Shown here: positions 16,740-25,213 of the stretch, one piece after another
Layout of the letters: every line of letters begins with the position of its first letter
Numbering within the stretch: the first letter of the stretch is position 1
Source of the DNA: Microbulbifer sp. MKSA007
Lineage (GTDB): Bacteria; Pseudomonadota; Gammaproteobacteria; Pseudomonadales; Cellvibrionaceae
DNA: 64,000 nucleotides
Reading direction: 5' to 3'
Assembly: GCA_032615215.1 (NCBI GenBank)
Contig: CP128433.1
Span: forward strand, 643,501 to 707,500
The notes under the pieces: generated by a model
Database searches by the model: none
Told to the model about the DNA's origin: nothing
The model's input: only the letters and a program-made list of their open reading frames with translations
Position numbers and translations under genes: made by a program

Positions 16740-18080
16740 CTATTGGTTTCCTGAGTCCTCGGTGGTCTCAGAGTCCGGCAATTTGATCTCAACGTACGCC
16801 TGGTCGCGAATCTCACGACGCCAGTTTTGTAGTTCCTCTTCATAGCGGCGGTTGCGCAGCAAGTTGGCTGCCTGATTGCGGATATATTTGTCGGTCATAT
16901 CCTGCTTGCGCCGATCTTCAACCTGCAGGATATGCCAGCCGAACTGGCTGCGGAAAGGCAGGCTAATGCTGCCAATCTCAGTTGCATCCATAGCCTGGGT
17001 AAACTCTGGCACAAACTGTCCGGGCATAGACCAGCCAAGATCGCCACCGGATAGCATAGAACCTATATCCTCTGAGTTCTCGCGCGCGAGCTCGCTAAAG
17101 TTATCGCTGGCCATGGCCTCTTCACGGAGCTCAATCAGCTTATTGTAAGCCTGGTCATCGGTAAGAATAGCGGATGGCTTAAGCAGGATATGGCGAACTT
17201 TTGTCTGTTCCACCAACTGCTCGCTGGCGCCTTTCTGCGCGTGAATCTTTAATAGGTGAAAGCCGGCATCACTGCGGAAAGGCTCGGTAACATCACCGGC
17301 TTTTAAGTCGGTGAGGGCATCGGCAAAAAGAGTGGGAAGCTCGACGGTCTTGCGCCAACCCAGGTCGCCACCGGAGAGGGCATTCTGGCCGGCAGAGTTT
17401 GCGATTGCCAGGCGGCGGAAGTCAGCGCCGTCTTTGGCCTGTTGGGCTAGGTCTTCAGCCTTCTCCCGTGCCTGGGTAACTTCGCTGGTGGGAGCGCTGG
17501 AACTCACGGGGATCAGGATATGGCCCAGTTCAAATTGAGGGGACTTCCAAAACTCCCCCTCCTTGGAGCGCAGGAAGTTATCGATATCCTGGTCAGTAAT
17601 CTGGATCCGGCGGTTAACGCTGCCTTGCTCAACCCGGCGAATCATCAGCTCTTGGCGAATTTGCTGACGAAAGCTCTTCATGCTCATACCGTCAGCGAGC
17701 AGGCGTTGGCGGAACTCTTCGGGGCTGACTCCGGCATTTTGTTGGACACGGGCGATAGCTTGGTCCAGCTCCGATTCAGAAACGGTGACACCTGCGCGAG
17801 AGGCCATTTGCAGTTGCAAACGCTCGATAATGAGTTGTTCGAGAACCTGGCGGCGCAAAACATCCACTGGAGGAGCCTGCACCTGTTGTGCTTGGATTTG
17901 GCTTGCGATGGTATTCATGCGCTGGGCCAGTTCACTGGCCATCACAACATCGTCATCAACAACAGCAACTACCCGGTCAAGGTTTCTGACTTGTGCGGTG
18001 GCAGTGGCGGCGATCAGAGCGCCAGCTGCCAGTACGGGTGCCAGGCCCAGCTTCGGTATGAATTTCTTAATTATTCTCAT
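16740..18080 (-). CDS. surA: Periplasmic chaperone and peptidyl-prolyl isomerase SurA
   Basis: 446 aa. It escorts unfolded outer membrane proteins, including LptD, across the periplasm to the BAM complex. A signal peptide is at residues ~1-30 (ending ATATAQ), followed by the SurA N-terminal chaperone domain (VDDDVVMASELAQRM) and two parvulin domains at about residues 173-275 and 290-385. Both end with the parvulin G-W-H pattern (GFHLLKIHA; GWHILQVED). ATG 18080 overlaps the lptD stop as TGATG, so lptD and surA are translationally coupled, which is the standard gammaproteobacterial arrangement. Confidence 0.96.
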   Translation of the reverse strand: MRIIKKFIPKLGLAPVLAAGALIAATATAQVRNLDRVVAVVDDDVVMASELAQRMNTIASQIQAQQVQAPPVDVLRRQVLEQLIIERLQLQMASRAGVTVSESELDQAIARVQQNAGVSPEEFRQRLLADGMSMKSFRQQIRQELMIRRVEQGSVNRRIQITDQDIDNFLRSKEGEFWKSPQFELGHILIPVSSSAPTSEVTQAREKAEDLAQQAKDGADFRRLAIANSAGQNALSGGDLGWRKTVELPTLFADALTDLKAGDVTEPFRSDAGFHLLKIHAQKGASEQLVEQTKVRHILLKPSAILTDDQAYNKLIELREEAMASDNFSELARENSEDIGSMLSGGDLGWSMPGQFVPEFTQAMDATEIGSISLPFRSQFGWHILQVEDRRKQDMTDKYIRNQAANLLRNRRYEEELQNWRREIRDQAYVEIKLPDSETTEDSGNQ

Positions 18081-20671
18081 CACTGTTTCAGCTCTTCTCT
18101 CTGATCAAAGTTGGCAATCCCCTGGGTCAGCATTTCTGTCACGGTTGAACCAAAGCCTGCTAGCCCTTTGAGTTCGACTTCAAGATAGATACCTTCGTCA
18201 TACTCAAGGTCTTCAGCAGATACAACCCCTGCGAGATCATTGTCCAGCGTGCGTCGCCACACCAGTCGGGTACGGTAGCAGCAGTCGTCATATTCGATTC
18301 CTGCCAGGTATTCCAGTTCCCGATTCAAAGTAAGATCATAGCTGGCACCAGCCATGAGTGAGGTATGAGTACCAAGTGGGAGGACAGTTGAGGCGTTTAG
18401 TTGGCTCACGGTTTCATCTTCATCTTCGTCCTCATCATCGTCATCCGTTGCGTCCGGGCGCTCGTAGTAATAGCTTAAGTTAAAGATGCGGTAATCGTCG
18501 TCAAGATAGCGCAGGCTGAAATTACCGCGATTAATATTGTGCTCACTATCTTCATAGACCAGCTCAGTCCCCAAACGGAGGGATTCGAAAGGGCGACTTT
18601 CGATTCGTGCAGCCAGCTCTGACCGTTGGGTATCCTCAATGTAAGAGTCACGGCCAATTTGTCGGTCACTGGAGTAATAGACTTGCCCGACACTGGCTGA
18701 GAAGAGGTCCCGACCACTAACGGGATCGATATAGCGGGTTGTCAGGCCAAGGGCAATTCTGTCCGCATCGTCGATTCGGTCATTACCGGTAAACCGGCTA
18801 TCGCGGAACAATTGGTCGTAACTGAAAGTGTAAAGTGATGTGTCGTATAACAAGTTGTTACTATTTGGGTCGATATCCTCGGCATCATCACTGATATTAA
18901 AGAAATCACTCTGATCGGCATTGCTACTAATCAGGGTAAACAACCGTGGCTCCAGCGTCTGGATAAAGTCGCGGTTAAATAGGTGGCTATCGCGCTCAAA
19001 GTAGAGCCCAGTATCCAGAATAAACTGGGCAGCAGCCGCATCGGGGGTGTCGTCGGCATCCTCAGGTAGAAACAGGTCACTCACACTGTAAGCGAGGTAG
19101 CGACCAGCAACTCCCGGCTTGAAATATCCCCAGAGCCACTCTTTATCCCAGTAGAATTCATAGTCGAGGCGCAGCCGATCTGCAGTGATAAAGTCTCGTG
19201 TTTGAGTCGTGACACTGTCGGGGTCATCGGTGTCTTCAATAAACCTTATGGTTTGTGTGTCACTGTGATCCCAGCTGGTGACTTCGTTCTGCATAGTCAA
19301 CAGCCAGTCATCCCAGCGGTAATCGCCGTCTATATCAAAACGGGGGTATTGGGCAAATGTATCGAAGGCGTCATTTTCCAGTACCTGATAGTCTTGGGTA
19401 CGTAGCGTTGCTTGCCAGTGCTCGCTGCGCAGTTGCCCCTGAACTTTCTGGCTAACTCGGGTTTCTGCATTGATATCGAGGTTGGCCGTGCTTAAATCAC
19501 GGAAATAGTCTGGGTCGCTGACCTTGGTGTAGTCGATATCGGTACGCCAGACGCTACCGCTGTAGCCCCCTTGCTGCTCCAAACTGATCAGCCAGCGGTC
19601 ATCACCTTTGTAGGGGAGAACCAGGTCCTCAGGGAAGCCCTCATCAATCAGGTCCTGGGCAAGGTTATTATTGCCGCCATCGTCGTCGGGGAGATCGGCA
19701 AGACGGATTTCTGTACTAAACATTTCTGCCAGGTGCCTGAACTCAACCTCTAGCCCGGCTCCGCGATATTGGATGTAACGCGGGGAAATGGTGGCGTCCA
19801 TCTGCGGGGCAATATTCCAGTAGTAGGGAATGGAGAGGTCCCAGCCATTCTTATCGCTGTTGCTGAGTGTGGGAAACAGGAAGCCGGACATGCGCGCATC
19901 GCCTACAGGAAAGCGGAAATACGGCAGGTATAAGACAGGAACGTCCAGAATCTCCAGGCGCACATCCCGTGCAGTCCCCTGGCTTTCTACTTCATCAATA
20001 TTGATCTCGCGGCCCGTAAGTTGCCAGAATTCACGCCCGGGCTCACAGCGGGTATATGTGCCCTCTGTCAGGGTTAGCTCACCACTGGTTTGACGTGCAG
20101 CTAGCTCGGCGTCCCCATGAATAAAAGCATCGTGTACCACATAGGTAGCATCCTCAATAGAGGCCGCTTCGCTTTCGGTATGGACTTCAGCGGAGGAGCC
20201 GCGGATCAGTAAACCTGGCTCCCGAAGCTCAACCGCACCATCTAAAGTAGCGATATTTTCCGGGCGATTCAGTTTGACCTGGTCGGCGAAGAGCTGTCGG
20301 TAACCTTGGGTAATATGTACATTCCCGCTCAGCTCGGCTGAACCATCTTCCAGCCACTGGGATTTCTCAGCAGTGGCTCTGAGCGGGGCCTCCCCAGGGG
20401 GCAGGTCAGAACCGGGATAGTTGCGCGGAGGGGCCACAAAGGCGCCAGAGCACACCGCAGGTAAATTGGCTAGCTCCTCCGGGGTTAGCTCAGAGCGGGG
20501 CAACCAGTCCAAGTACAAATAGGGGTTGTAGTCGGGATCAGGATACGGTTCGCCCTGATTGGCTTGCGCCCACAAGGGCTGAGCAGCGATCAGGCCGAGA
20601 GCGATGGAGCGGGCTTGGGAGTTATTAGCAATCGCCAGAGCGAGGCGACGCCACCGGGAGACTTCAAGCAT
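18080..20671 (-). CDS. lptD: LPS-assembly protein LptD
   Basis: 863 aa. This outer membrane beta-barrel (with the LptE lipoprotein, not in the window) inserts lipopolysaccharide into the outer leaflet. A signal peptide ends near ALGLIAAQPLWAQ (~residue 36). The OstA/LptA-like beta-jellyroll is at ~100-230 (AELSGNVHITQGYRQLFADQVKL), followed by the long barrel. Cysteines that match the two interdomain disulfides are present: one at ~74, one at about 210 in the jellyroll (YTRCEPG), and an adjacent pair CC in YDDCCYRTRL near the C-terminus. An acidic DDDDEDEDEDE loop lies near the end. ATG 20671 is used; a TTG directly before it is less likely. Confidence 0.96.
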   Translation of the reverse strand: MLEVSRWRRLALAIANNSQARSIALGLIAAQPLWAQANQGEPYPDPDYNPYLYLDWLPRSELTPEELANLPAVCSGAFVAPPRNYPGSDLPPGEAPLRATAEKSQWLEDGSAELSGNVHITQGYRQLFADQVKLNRPENIATLDGAVELREPGLLIRGSSAEVHTESEAASIEDATYVVHDAFIHGDAELAARQTSGELTLTEGTYTRCEPGREFWQLTGREINIDEVESQGTARDVRLEILDVPVLYLPYFRFPVGDARMSGFLFPTLSNSDKNGWDLSIPYYWNIAPQMDATISPRYIQYRGAGLEVEFRHLAEMFSTEIRLADLPDDDGGNNNLAQDLIDEGFPEDLVLPYKGDDRWLISLEQQGGYSGSVWRTDIDYTKVSDPDYFRDLSTANLDINAETRVSQKVQGQLRSEHWQATLRTQDYQVLENDAFDTFAQYPRFDIDGDYRWDDWLLTMQNEVTSWDHSDTQTIRFIEDTDDPDSVTTQTRDFITADRLRLDYEFYWDKEWLWGYFKPGVAGRYLAYSVSDLFLPEDADDTPDAAAAQFILDTGLYFERDSHLFNRDFIQTLEPRLFTLISSNADQSDFFNISDDAEDIDPNSNNLLYDTSLYTFSYDQLFRDSRFTGNDRIDDADRIALGLTTRYIDPVSGRDLFSASVGQVYYSSDRQIGRDSYIEDTQRSELAARIESRPFESLRLGTELVYEDSEHNINRGNFSLRYLDDDYRIFNLSYYYERPDATDDDDEDEDEDETVSQLNASTVLPLGTHTSLMAGASYDLTLNRELEYLAGIEYDDCCYRTRLVWRRTLDNDLAGVVSAEDLEYDEGIYLEVELKGLAGFGSTVTEMLTQGIANFDQREELKQ

Positions 20672-20967
20672 CAAACGATATGTTCCAGCTATCTTTTAGT
20701 GTTTCTTTATCGATGGATACGTGCGACAGCTTTCGAGCCGGGGCGCGCAAAATCATCGTCCGATTCTACTTGAATGTAGATGTGGTTAATAGCCGTACTG
20801 AAGTCGTAATGTTACAGCTAGAGGCTCAGCTTCGAAACGTAAATTACCTGGAACTCGTGTTCTGTTTTTAGCTGAGGCAAAGTAGGGGCTCCAATAAATA
20901 GTGATGGCGTCTCTGGACGCAGAGAGGCTCGGGGTTAAAATGCAGCTAGAAACAGTTGGAATATAAG

Positions 20968-22041
20968 ATGAGCCTAAGATCGAGCAGTGAAGTTGAGCAA
21001 GGGTGCGAGATCGACACCGATCCCAGACGCAATACCTTGTGTGAGTGGGTTGGCGTGGCCCTGGGTATGGAGGCTCCGGCTGATTTATTGAGCCTGGCGG
21101 GAGATGCTGGATTTCGCCGTTATTTTCGCACTCTAACCGAGCCGTCACTGATAGCGGTAGATACCCCTCCCCAATTGACTAACCCCGCCCGCTTTGTGGC
21201 TCTGGCTGATTACTTGCGCCGCAACGGTATCCATACGCCGATGGTGGTTGCTGCAGACACCGCAGAGGGGTACCTGCTGCTGGAAGATTTGGGGGATACC
21301 CAATTGTATAGCGTGCTCAACAGCGACAGTGTTGAGGGACTCTACGCAGAGGTAATGAGTGAACTTTTATGCCTGCAGCAAATCCCTTTTGAGGAACAAT
21401 TATTCCCAACTTATAGTCGGGAACTACTTCTTAAGGAAATGCAGGTTATGCCTGAGTGGCTGGTGCGAGAGCTACTTGGCTACCAGCTTTCAGAGCGGGA
21501 AGAAAAGCTGCTGGAGCAAACCTTTGAATTGTTGCTTAACAGTGCGGAGGAGCAGCCTCACACGATTGTTCACCGGGATTACCACAGTCGCAACCTGATG
21601 ATCCGCGACGGGGAAAGGCCGGGGATTGTCGATTTTCAAGACGCAGTGTGGGGGCCCGCCACCTACGATCTGGTGTCTCTGCTCAAAGATTGCTATATCC
21701 GTTGGCCCCGCGAGCGGGTAGAGCGCTGGGTGCTGGCTTACGTCGCGACTGCTGAAGCGGCGGGTGTTATGCAGCCTGTGGACCCACAACTTTATCTTCG
21801 TTGGTTCGACTGGATGGGGTTACAGCGTCATATTAAAGTGCTGGGTCTGTTCCCGCGCCTCAGTCTGCGTGATGGAAAGCAGGGATACTTGCAGCACCTG
21901 CCGCTGGTGATTCGCTATGTTTTGGAAACCGCTGAGCGCTACCCAGAGCTGGAGCCGTTTACTGATTGGTTCAGCGGCACCCTACTGCCGCAGATAGAGC
22001 CTTTGCCCTGGTACAGCGATTACCGCTGTGCCGGTGACTAG
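20968..22041 (+). CDS. amgK: N-acetylmuramate/N-acetylglucosamine anomeric kinase
   Basis: 357 aa, an aminoglycoside-phosphotransferase fold. AmgK phosphorylates the anomeric carbon of MurNAc and GlcNAc in the recycling route that by-passes de novo UDP-MurNAc synthesis and underlies intrinsic fosfomycin resistance in Pseudomonas. The kinase catalytic loop is HRDYHSRNLMI with Asp204, and the metal site is VDFQDAVWGP (Asp222). ATG 20968 (GGA ~7 nt upstream) was chosen over TTG 20956. It lies divergent from lptD and 38 bp upstream of murU, the next enzyme in the same route, so the pair is an operon. Confidence 0.93.
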   Translation: MSLRSSSEVEQGCEIDTDPRRNTLCEWVGVALGMEAPADLLSLAGDAGFRRYFRTLTEPSLIAVDTPPQLTNPARFVALADYLRRNGIHTPMVVAADTAEGYLLLEDLGDTQLYSVLNSDSVEGLYAEVMSELLCLQQIPFEEQLFPTYSRELLLKEMQVMPEWLVRELLGYQLSEREEKLLEQTFELLLNSAEEQPHTIVHRDYHSRNLMIRDGERPGIVDFQDAVWGPATYDLVSLLKDCYIRWPRERVERWVLAYVATAEAAGVMQPVDPQLYLRWFDWMGLQRHIKVLGLFPRLSLRDGKQGYLQHLPLVIRYVLETAERYPELEPFTDWFSGTLLPQIEPLPWYSDYRCAGD

Positions 22042-22079
22042 CCGAAGTAGGCCGTACGAAAACTGTACAGATTAATTTA

Positions 22080-22787
22080 ATGAGCAAACCCAAAGAGAAT
22101 TCCCCTTTGACTGCCATGGTATTGGCAGCAGGTTTTGGGCGCCGTATGCGCCCACTGACTGACCAAACTCCAAAGCCTCTGTTACCGATTGCCGGTAAGC
22201 CCCTGATTGAATATGCGATTGAGCGCTTGGCAGCTATTGGTGTGCAAAAGGTCGTGATTAACCTGGGCTACTTAGGACCCAAAATTCGTCAACAGCTTGG
22301 TTCTGGTTCCCGCTGGGGGTTGGATATTCACTACTCCGTCGAGCATGAGGAGGAGCCACTGGAAACTGCCGGCGGGATTCTCAAGGCGCTGCCACTGATC
22401 GGCGATTCATCGTTTTTGGTGGTTAATGGTGATGTCTGGTGTGACTATGACCTGTCGCAATGGATCGAGAGATCGCTGCCGGAGTCTTGCCCTGGACGCC
22501 TTTTGATGGTCCCCAATCCTCCCCATAACCCCGGTGGAGATTTTGGCATAGAGGGTGGCTTGCTGTCGGGTACAGCCAAGCCCCGCTATACCTTTGCAGG
22601 TATTAGCTGGCTGCGAGCTGAAACCCTCACCAAATACCCTAAGCGTCGCGAATGCTTCGGGCTTGGGGAAGTGTTCACCTTTAATGAGGATAAGCTACAA
22701 GCTGAACTCTATGAGGGGGACTGGTGCGATGTGGGAACCCCCGAGCGCCTGGAAAATTTAGATCGCCGACTGACTGGCGAAAGTTGA
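22080..22787 (+). CDS. murU: N-acetylmuramate 1-phosphate uridylyltransferase
   Basis: 235 aa. MurU turns MurNAc-1-phosphate plus UTP into UDP-MurNAc, completing the recycling step begun by AmgK. The nucleotidyltransferase signature AMVLAAGFGRRMRPLTD with TPKPLLPIAGKPLIEYA occupies residues ~12-45. VNGDVWCDYDL carries the metal-binding Asp (~118-128), and WCDVGTPERL is near the C-terminus. The length is typical for MurU and much shorter than GlmU, since no acetyltransferase domain is present. Rpe follows 19 bp later. The ribosome site before ATG 22080 is weak. Confidence 0.93.
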   Translation: MSKPKENSPLTAMVLAAGFGRRMRPLTDQTPKPLLPIAGKPLIEYAIERLAAIGVQKVVINLGYLGPKIRQQLGSGSRWGLDIHYSVEHEEEPLETAGGILKALPLIGDSSFLVVNGDVWCDYDLSQWIERSLPESCPGRLLMVPNPPHNPGGDFGIEGGLLSGTAKPRYTFAGISWLRAETLTKYPKRRECFGLGEVFTFNEDKLQAELYEGDWCDVGTPERLENLDRRLTGES

Positions 22788-22806
22788 GTTACCAAAGGAT
22801 ATTTTG

Positions 22807-23469
22807 ATGTCAGATTACAAGATCGCTCCCTCTATTCTCTCTGCAGATTTCGCACGTTTGGGTGAAGAAGTGGACAATGTGTTGGCAGCCGGAGCGGACT
22901 GGGTGCATTTTGATGTGATGGACAATCACTATGTGCCAAATCTCACGATTGGCCCTATGGTATGCCAGGCCCTGCGCAAACACGGTGTTGAGGCTCCGAT
23001 TGATGTGCACCTGATGGTGGAGCCGGTGGATGAGATGATTCGCATGTTCGCCGATGCCGGAGCTACCTATATTACGTTCCACCCAGAAGCCTCTCGTCAC
23101 CCGGACCGCTCCCTACAATTGATTCGCAGTCTCGGCTGTAAAGCGGGGCTGGTGTTCAATCCAGCCAGTGGCCTCGATGCGGCCAAGTATGTAATGGATA
23201 AGCTGGATATGATCCTACTGATGTCGGTGAACCCGGGTTTTGGTGGGCAGAAGTTTATCCCCAATACCCTGACCAAGTTAAAAGAAGCTCGCAAGTTGAT
23301 TGATGAGTCTGGGTTTGATATTCGCCTTGAGATCGACGGCGGTGTGAATCGCGACAATATTGCCGAAATTGCTGCAGCTGGAGCAGATACCTTTGTCGCT
23401 GGGTCTGCCATATTCAATACCCCGGACTACGCTGAAGTGATTGCAGCCATGCGTAAAAGTTTGGCTTAA
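22807..23469 (+). CDS. rpe: Ribulose-phosphate 3-epimerase
   Basis: 220 aa TIM-barrel enzyme that interconverts ribulose-5-phosphate and xylulose-5-phosphate in the pentose phosphate pathway. Motifs: APSILSADFARLGEEV at 6-21, VHFDVMDNHYVPN with metal ligands at ~34-46, VHLMVEP, MSVNPGFGGQKFIP and the phosphate loop EIDGGVN. ATG 22807 has AAAGGA 7 nt upstream; the preceding TTG is not needed. The gph phosphatase gene that commonly sits between rpe and trpE in pseudomonads is missing here; a hairpin and the trp leader take its place. Confidence 0.96.
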   Translation: MSDYKIAPSILSADFARLGEEVDNVLAAGADWVHFDVMDNHYVPNLTIGPMVCQALRKHGVEAPIDVHLMVEPVDEMIRMFADAGATYITFHPEASRHPDRSLQLIRSLGCKAGLVFNPASGLDAAKYVMDKLDMILLMSVNPGFGGQKFIPNTLTKLKEARKLIDESGFDIRLEIDGGVNRDNIAEIAAAGADTFVAGSAIFNTPDYAEVIAAMRKSLA

Positions 23470-23479
23470 TTTACAAAAC

Positions 23480-23503
23480 TGGCGGGCAATCTCTTGCCCG
23501 CCA
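23480..23503 (+). terminator. GC-rich hairpin after rpe
   Basis: TGGCGGGCAA (23480-23489) and TTGCCCGCCA (23494-23503) form a perfect 10-bp stem with a 4-nt TCTC loop, 11 bp after the rpe stop. No T tract follows, so it may be a weak terminator or an mRNA 3' end stabiliser that insulates the trpE leader. Confidence 0.5.
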
Positions 23504-23548
23504 TAGACGGGATTTGTTAACTTGTGCGCCTGCACTGAGGGAATTTCC

Positions 23549-23596
23549 GTGAACCACTCTTTCTCCCTGACAAACAGTTGGCGATGGCGCCACTGA
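23549..23596 (+). CDS. trpL: trp operon leader peptide with two Trp codons
   Basis: A 15-codon ORF starts at GTG 23549 with GAGGGA about 6 nt upstream and reads MNHSFSLTNSWRWRH before TGA (23594-23596). Two Trp codons in three (WRW) close to the end of a short peptide, ~100 bp upstream of trpE, are the hallmark of transcriptional attenuation by tryptophan: ribosome stalling at these codons would shift the folding of the leader RNA. Pseudomonads are known to attenuate trpE with such a peptide. It is too short to be found by ordinary gene calling. Confidence 0.75.
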   Translation: MNHSFSLTNSWRWRH

Positions 23597-23605
23597 CCTG
23601 CTGAG

Positions 23606-23631
23606 GCCCAATCGAGTTTGGCGATTGAGGC
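23606..23631 (+). promoter_or_regulatory. Candidate attenuator hairpin of the trpE leader
   Basis: GCCCAATCG (23606-23614) pairs with CGATTG-A-GGC (23622-23631; one bulged A) over a 7-nt loop. It begins 9 nt after the leader peptide stop. TTGGCG in this loop and stem, a second TTGGCG over the first Trp codon (23578), and CGCCAA near 23663 offer alternative pairings. The segment after the hairpin is C/T-mixed, not a T run, so which structure terminates is not settled by eye. Confidence 0.45.
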
Positions 23632-23701
23632 ACCTTTCCCGTGGGCGCTGCTTATACTCTGGCGCCAATCATAAAAGAATGAAAAATTGATCGGAGTCTC
23701 C

Positions 23702-25213
23702 ATGACCCCTACTGAATACGCTCAACTTGCGTCTGAGGGTTATAACCGTATCCCCCTGGTAAGGCGCGTACTGGCGGATATTGAAACGCCACTGTCCACC
23801 TATTTGAAACTGGCCGGAGGCCGTTACAGCTATTTGCTGGAATCGGTCCAGGGCGGGGAGAAGTGGGGACGCTATTCCATTATTGGTTTACCTGCGCGGA
23901 CTCTGCTCAGGGTTAAGGGCACTGACATCACCGTGGAAACTGATGGTGAGGTTGTAGAGAGCTACAGCGTCGCCGACCCTCTGGAGTTTGTTGAGCAGTT
24001 TCAGCAGCGCTATCAGGTGCCTGAATTAGCGGATCTGCCTCGTTTTAACGGCGGGTTGGTGGGCTATTTTGGCTATGACTGCGTGCGCTATATCGAACCG
24101 CGTCTGGCCGCCAGTACTCCGCCGGATACCCTGGGTAATCCGGACATCCTGTTGATGGTCAGCGATGAATTGGTGGTTTTTGACAATCTTGCCGGTGCGG
24201 TAATTCTGATTGTCCACGCAAATACAGCTGAAGAAGCAGCCTATGAAAAAGCCCAGCAGCGCCTGGACCAATTGGTTGGCCAGTTAGCACAACCGCTGCC
24301 GGATACTGTGCCCCTCGATTTGCATGGGCGCGGCATTGATGAGAGCGAATTCCAATCCCACTTTGGCGAGGATAACTTTAAGCGCGCAGTAGACCGGGTT
24401 AAAGAGTACGTGCTTGCCGGTGATGTGATGCAGGTGGTGCCCTCCCAGCGCCTGTCTGCGCCTTTCAATGCGCCGCCACTCAATTTTTACCGTGCTTTAC
24501 GCAGTTTGAACCCTTCGCCGTATATGTATTTCCTCGATCTGGGTGATCACCATGTGGTGGGCTCCAGCCCAGAAATTTTGGTGCATTTAGAAGAGGGGGA
24601 AATGACTGTGCGACCTCTGGCGGGAACCCGCCATCGGGGAGCCACTGAGGAGGAGGATCTTGCCCTGGAGGAAGAGCTGTTGGCAGATCCCAAAGAACTC
24701 GCCGAACATCTGATGCTGATTGACCTGGGGCGCAATGATATCGGCAGGGTGGCTGATACTGGCAGTGTCAAAGTCACCGACCAAATGTTTGTCGAGCGCT
24801 ATTCCCACGTGATGCATATCACCTCCAATGTTGTCGGCCGGTTAAAGTCGGGCCTCAGCGCCATGGATGCTCTGCGCGCGGCACTGCCGGCCGGTACCCT
24901 GTCGGGCGCCCCCAAGATTCGCGCTATGGAAATTATCGATGAGCTGGAGCCAGAAAAGCGTGGCATTTACGGTGGGGCGGTCGGCTACCTGGCTTGGAAT
25001 GGCAATATGGATACCGCTATCGCCATTCGTACTGCAGTTATCAAGGGTGGCCGACTATATGTGCAGGCGGGGGCTGGCCTGGTGGCCGACTCAGATCCAC
25101 AGTCAGAGTGGAATGAAACAATGAATAAGGCCCGAGCGCTTTTCCGCGCTGCCGGTATGGCGCTGGCCAAGAGTAGTGACCCTTTAAAGATCGAGCAAGA
25201 TGAGCGAAGTTAG
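23702..25213 (+). CDS. trpE: Anthranilate synthase component I
   Basis: 503 aa. With TrpG it converts chorismate and glutamine (or ammonia) to anthranilate, the first step of tryptophan synthesis. The N-terminal regulatory domain carries LLESVQGGEKWGRYSIIG with the LLES element that binds feedback tryptophan. The C-terminal chorismate-binding domain has RPLAGTRHRG, LIDLGRNDIGRV, PAGTLSGAPKIRAMEIID and IRTAVIKGG. ATG 23702 has GGAG just upstream. It is preceded by the leader peptide and its 3' end overlaps the channel gene by 14 bp. Confidence 0.96.
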   Translation: MTPTEYAQLASEGYNRIPLVRRVLADIETPLSTYLKLAGGRYSYLLESVQGGEKWGRYSIIGLPARTLLRVKGTDITVETDGEVVESYSVADPLEFVEQFQQRYQVPELADLPRFNGGLVGYFGYDCVRYIEPRLAASTPPDTLGNPDILLMVSDELVVFDNLAGAVILIVHANTAEEAAYEKAQQRLDQLVGQLAQPLPDTVPLDLHGRGIDESEFQSHFGEDNFKRAVDRVKEYVLAGDVMQVVPSQRLSAPFNAPPLNFYRALRSLNPSPYMYFLDLGDHHVVGSSPEILVHLEEGEMTVRPLAGTRHRGATEEEDLALEEELLADPKELAEHLMLIDLGRNDIGRVADTGSVKVTDQMFVERYSHVMHITSNVVGRLKSGLSAMDALRAALPAGTLSGAPKIRAMEIIDELEPEKRGIYGGAVGYLAWNGNMDTAIAIRTAVIKGGRLYVQAGAGLVADSDPQSEWNETMNKARALFRAAGMALAKSSDPLKIEQDERS

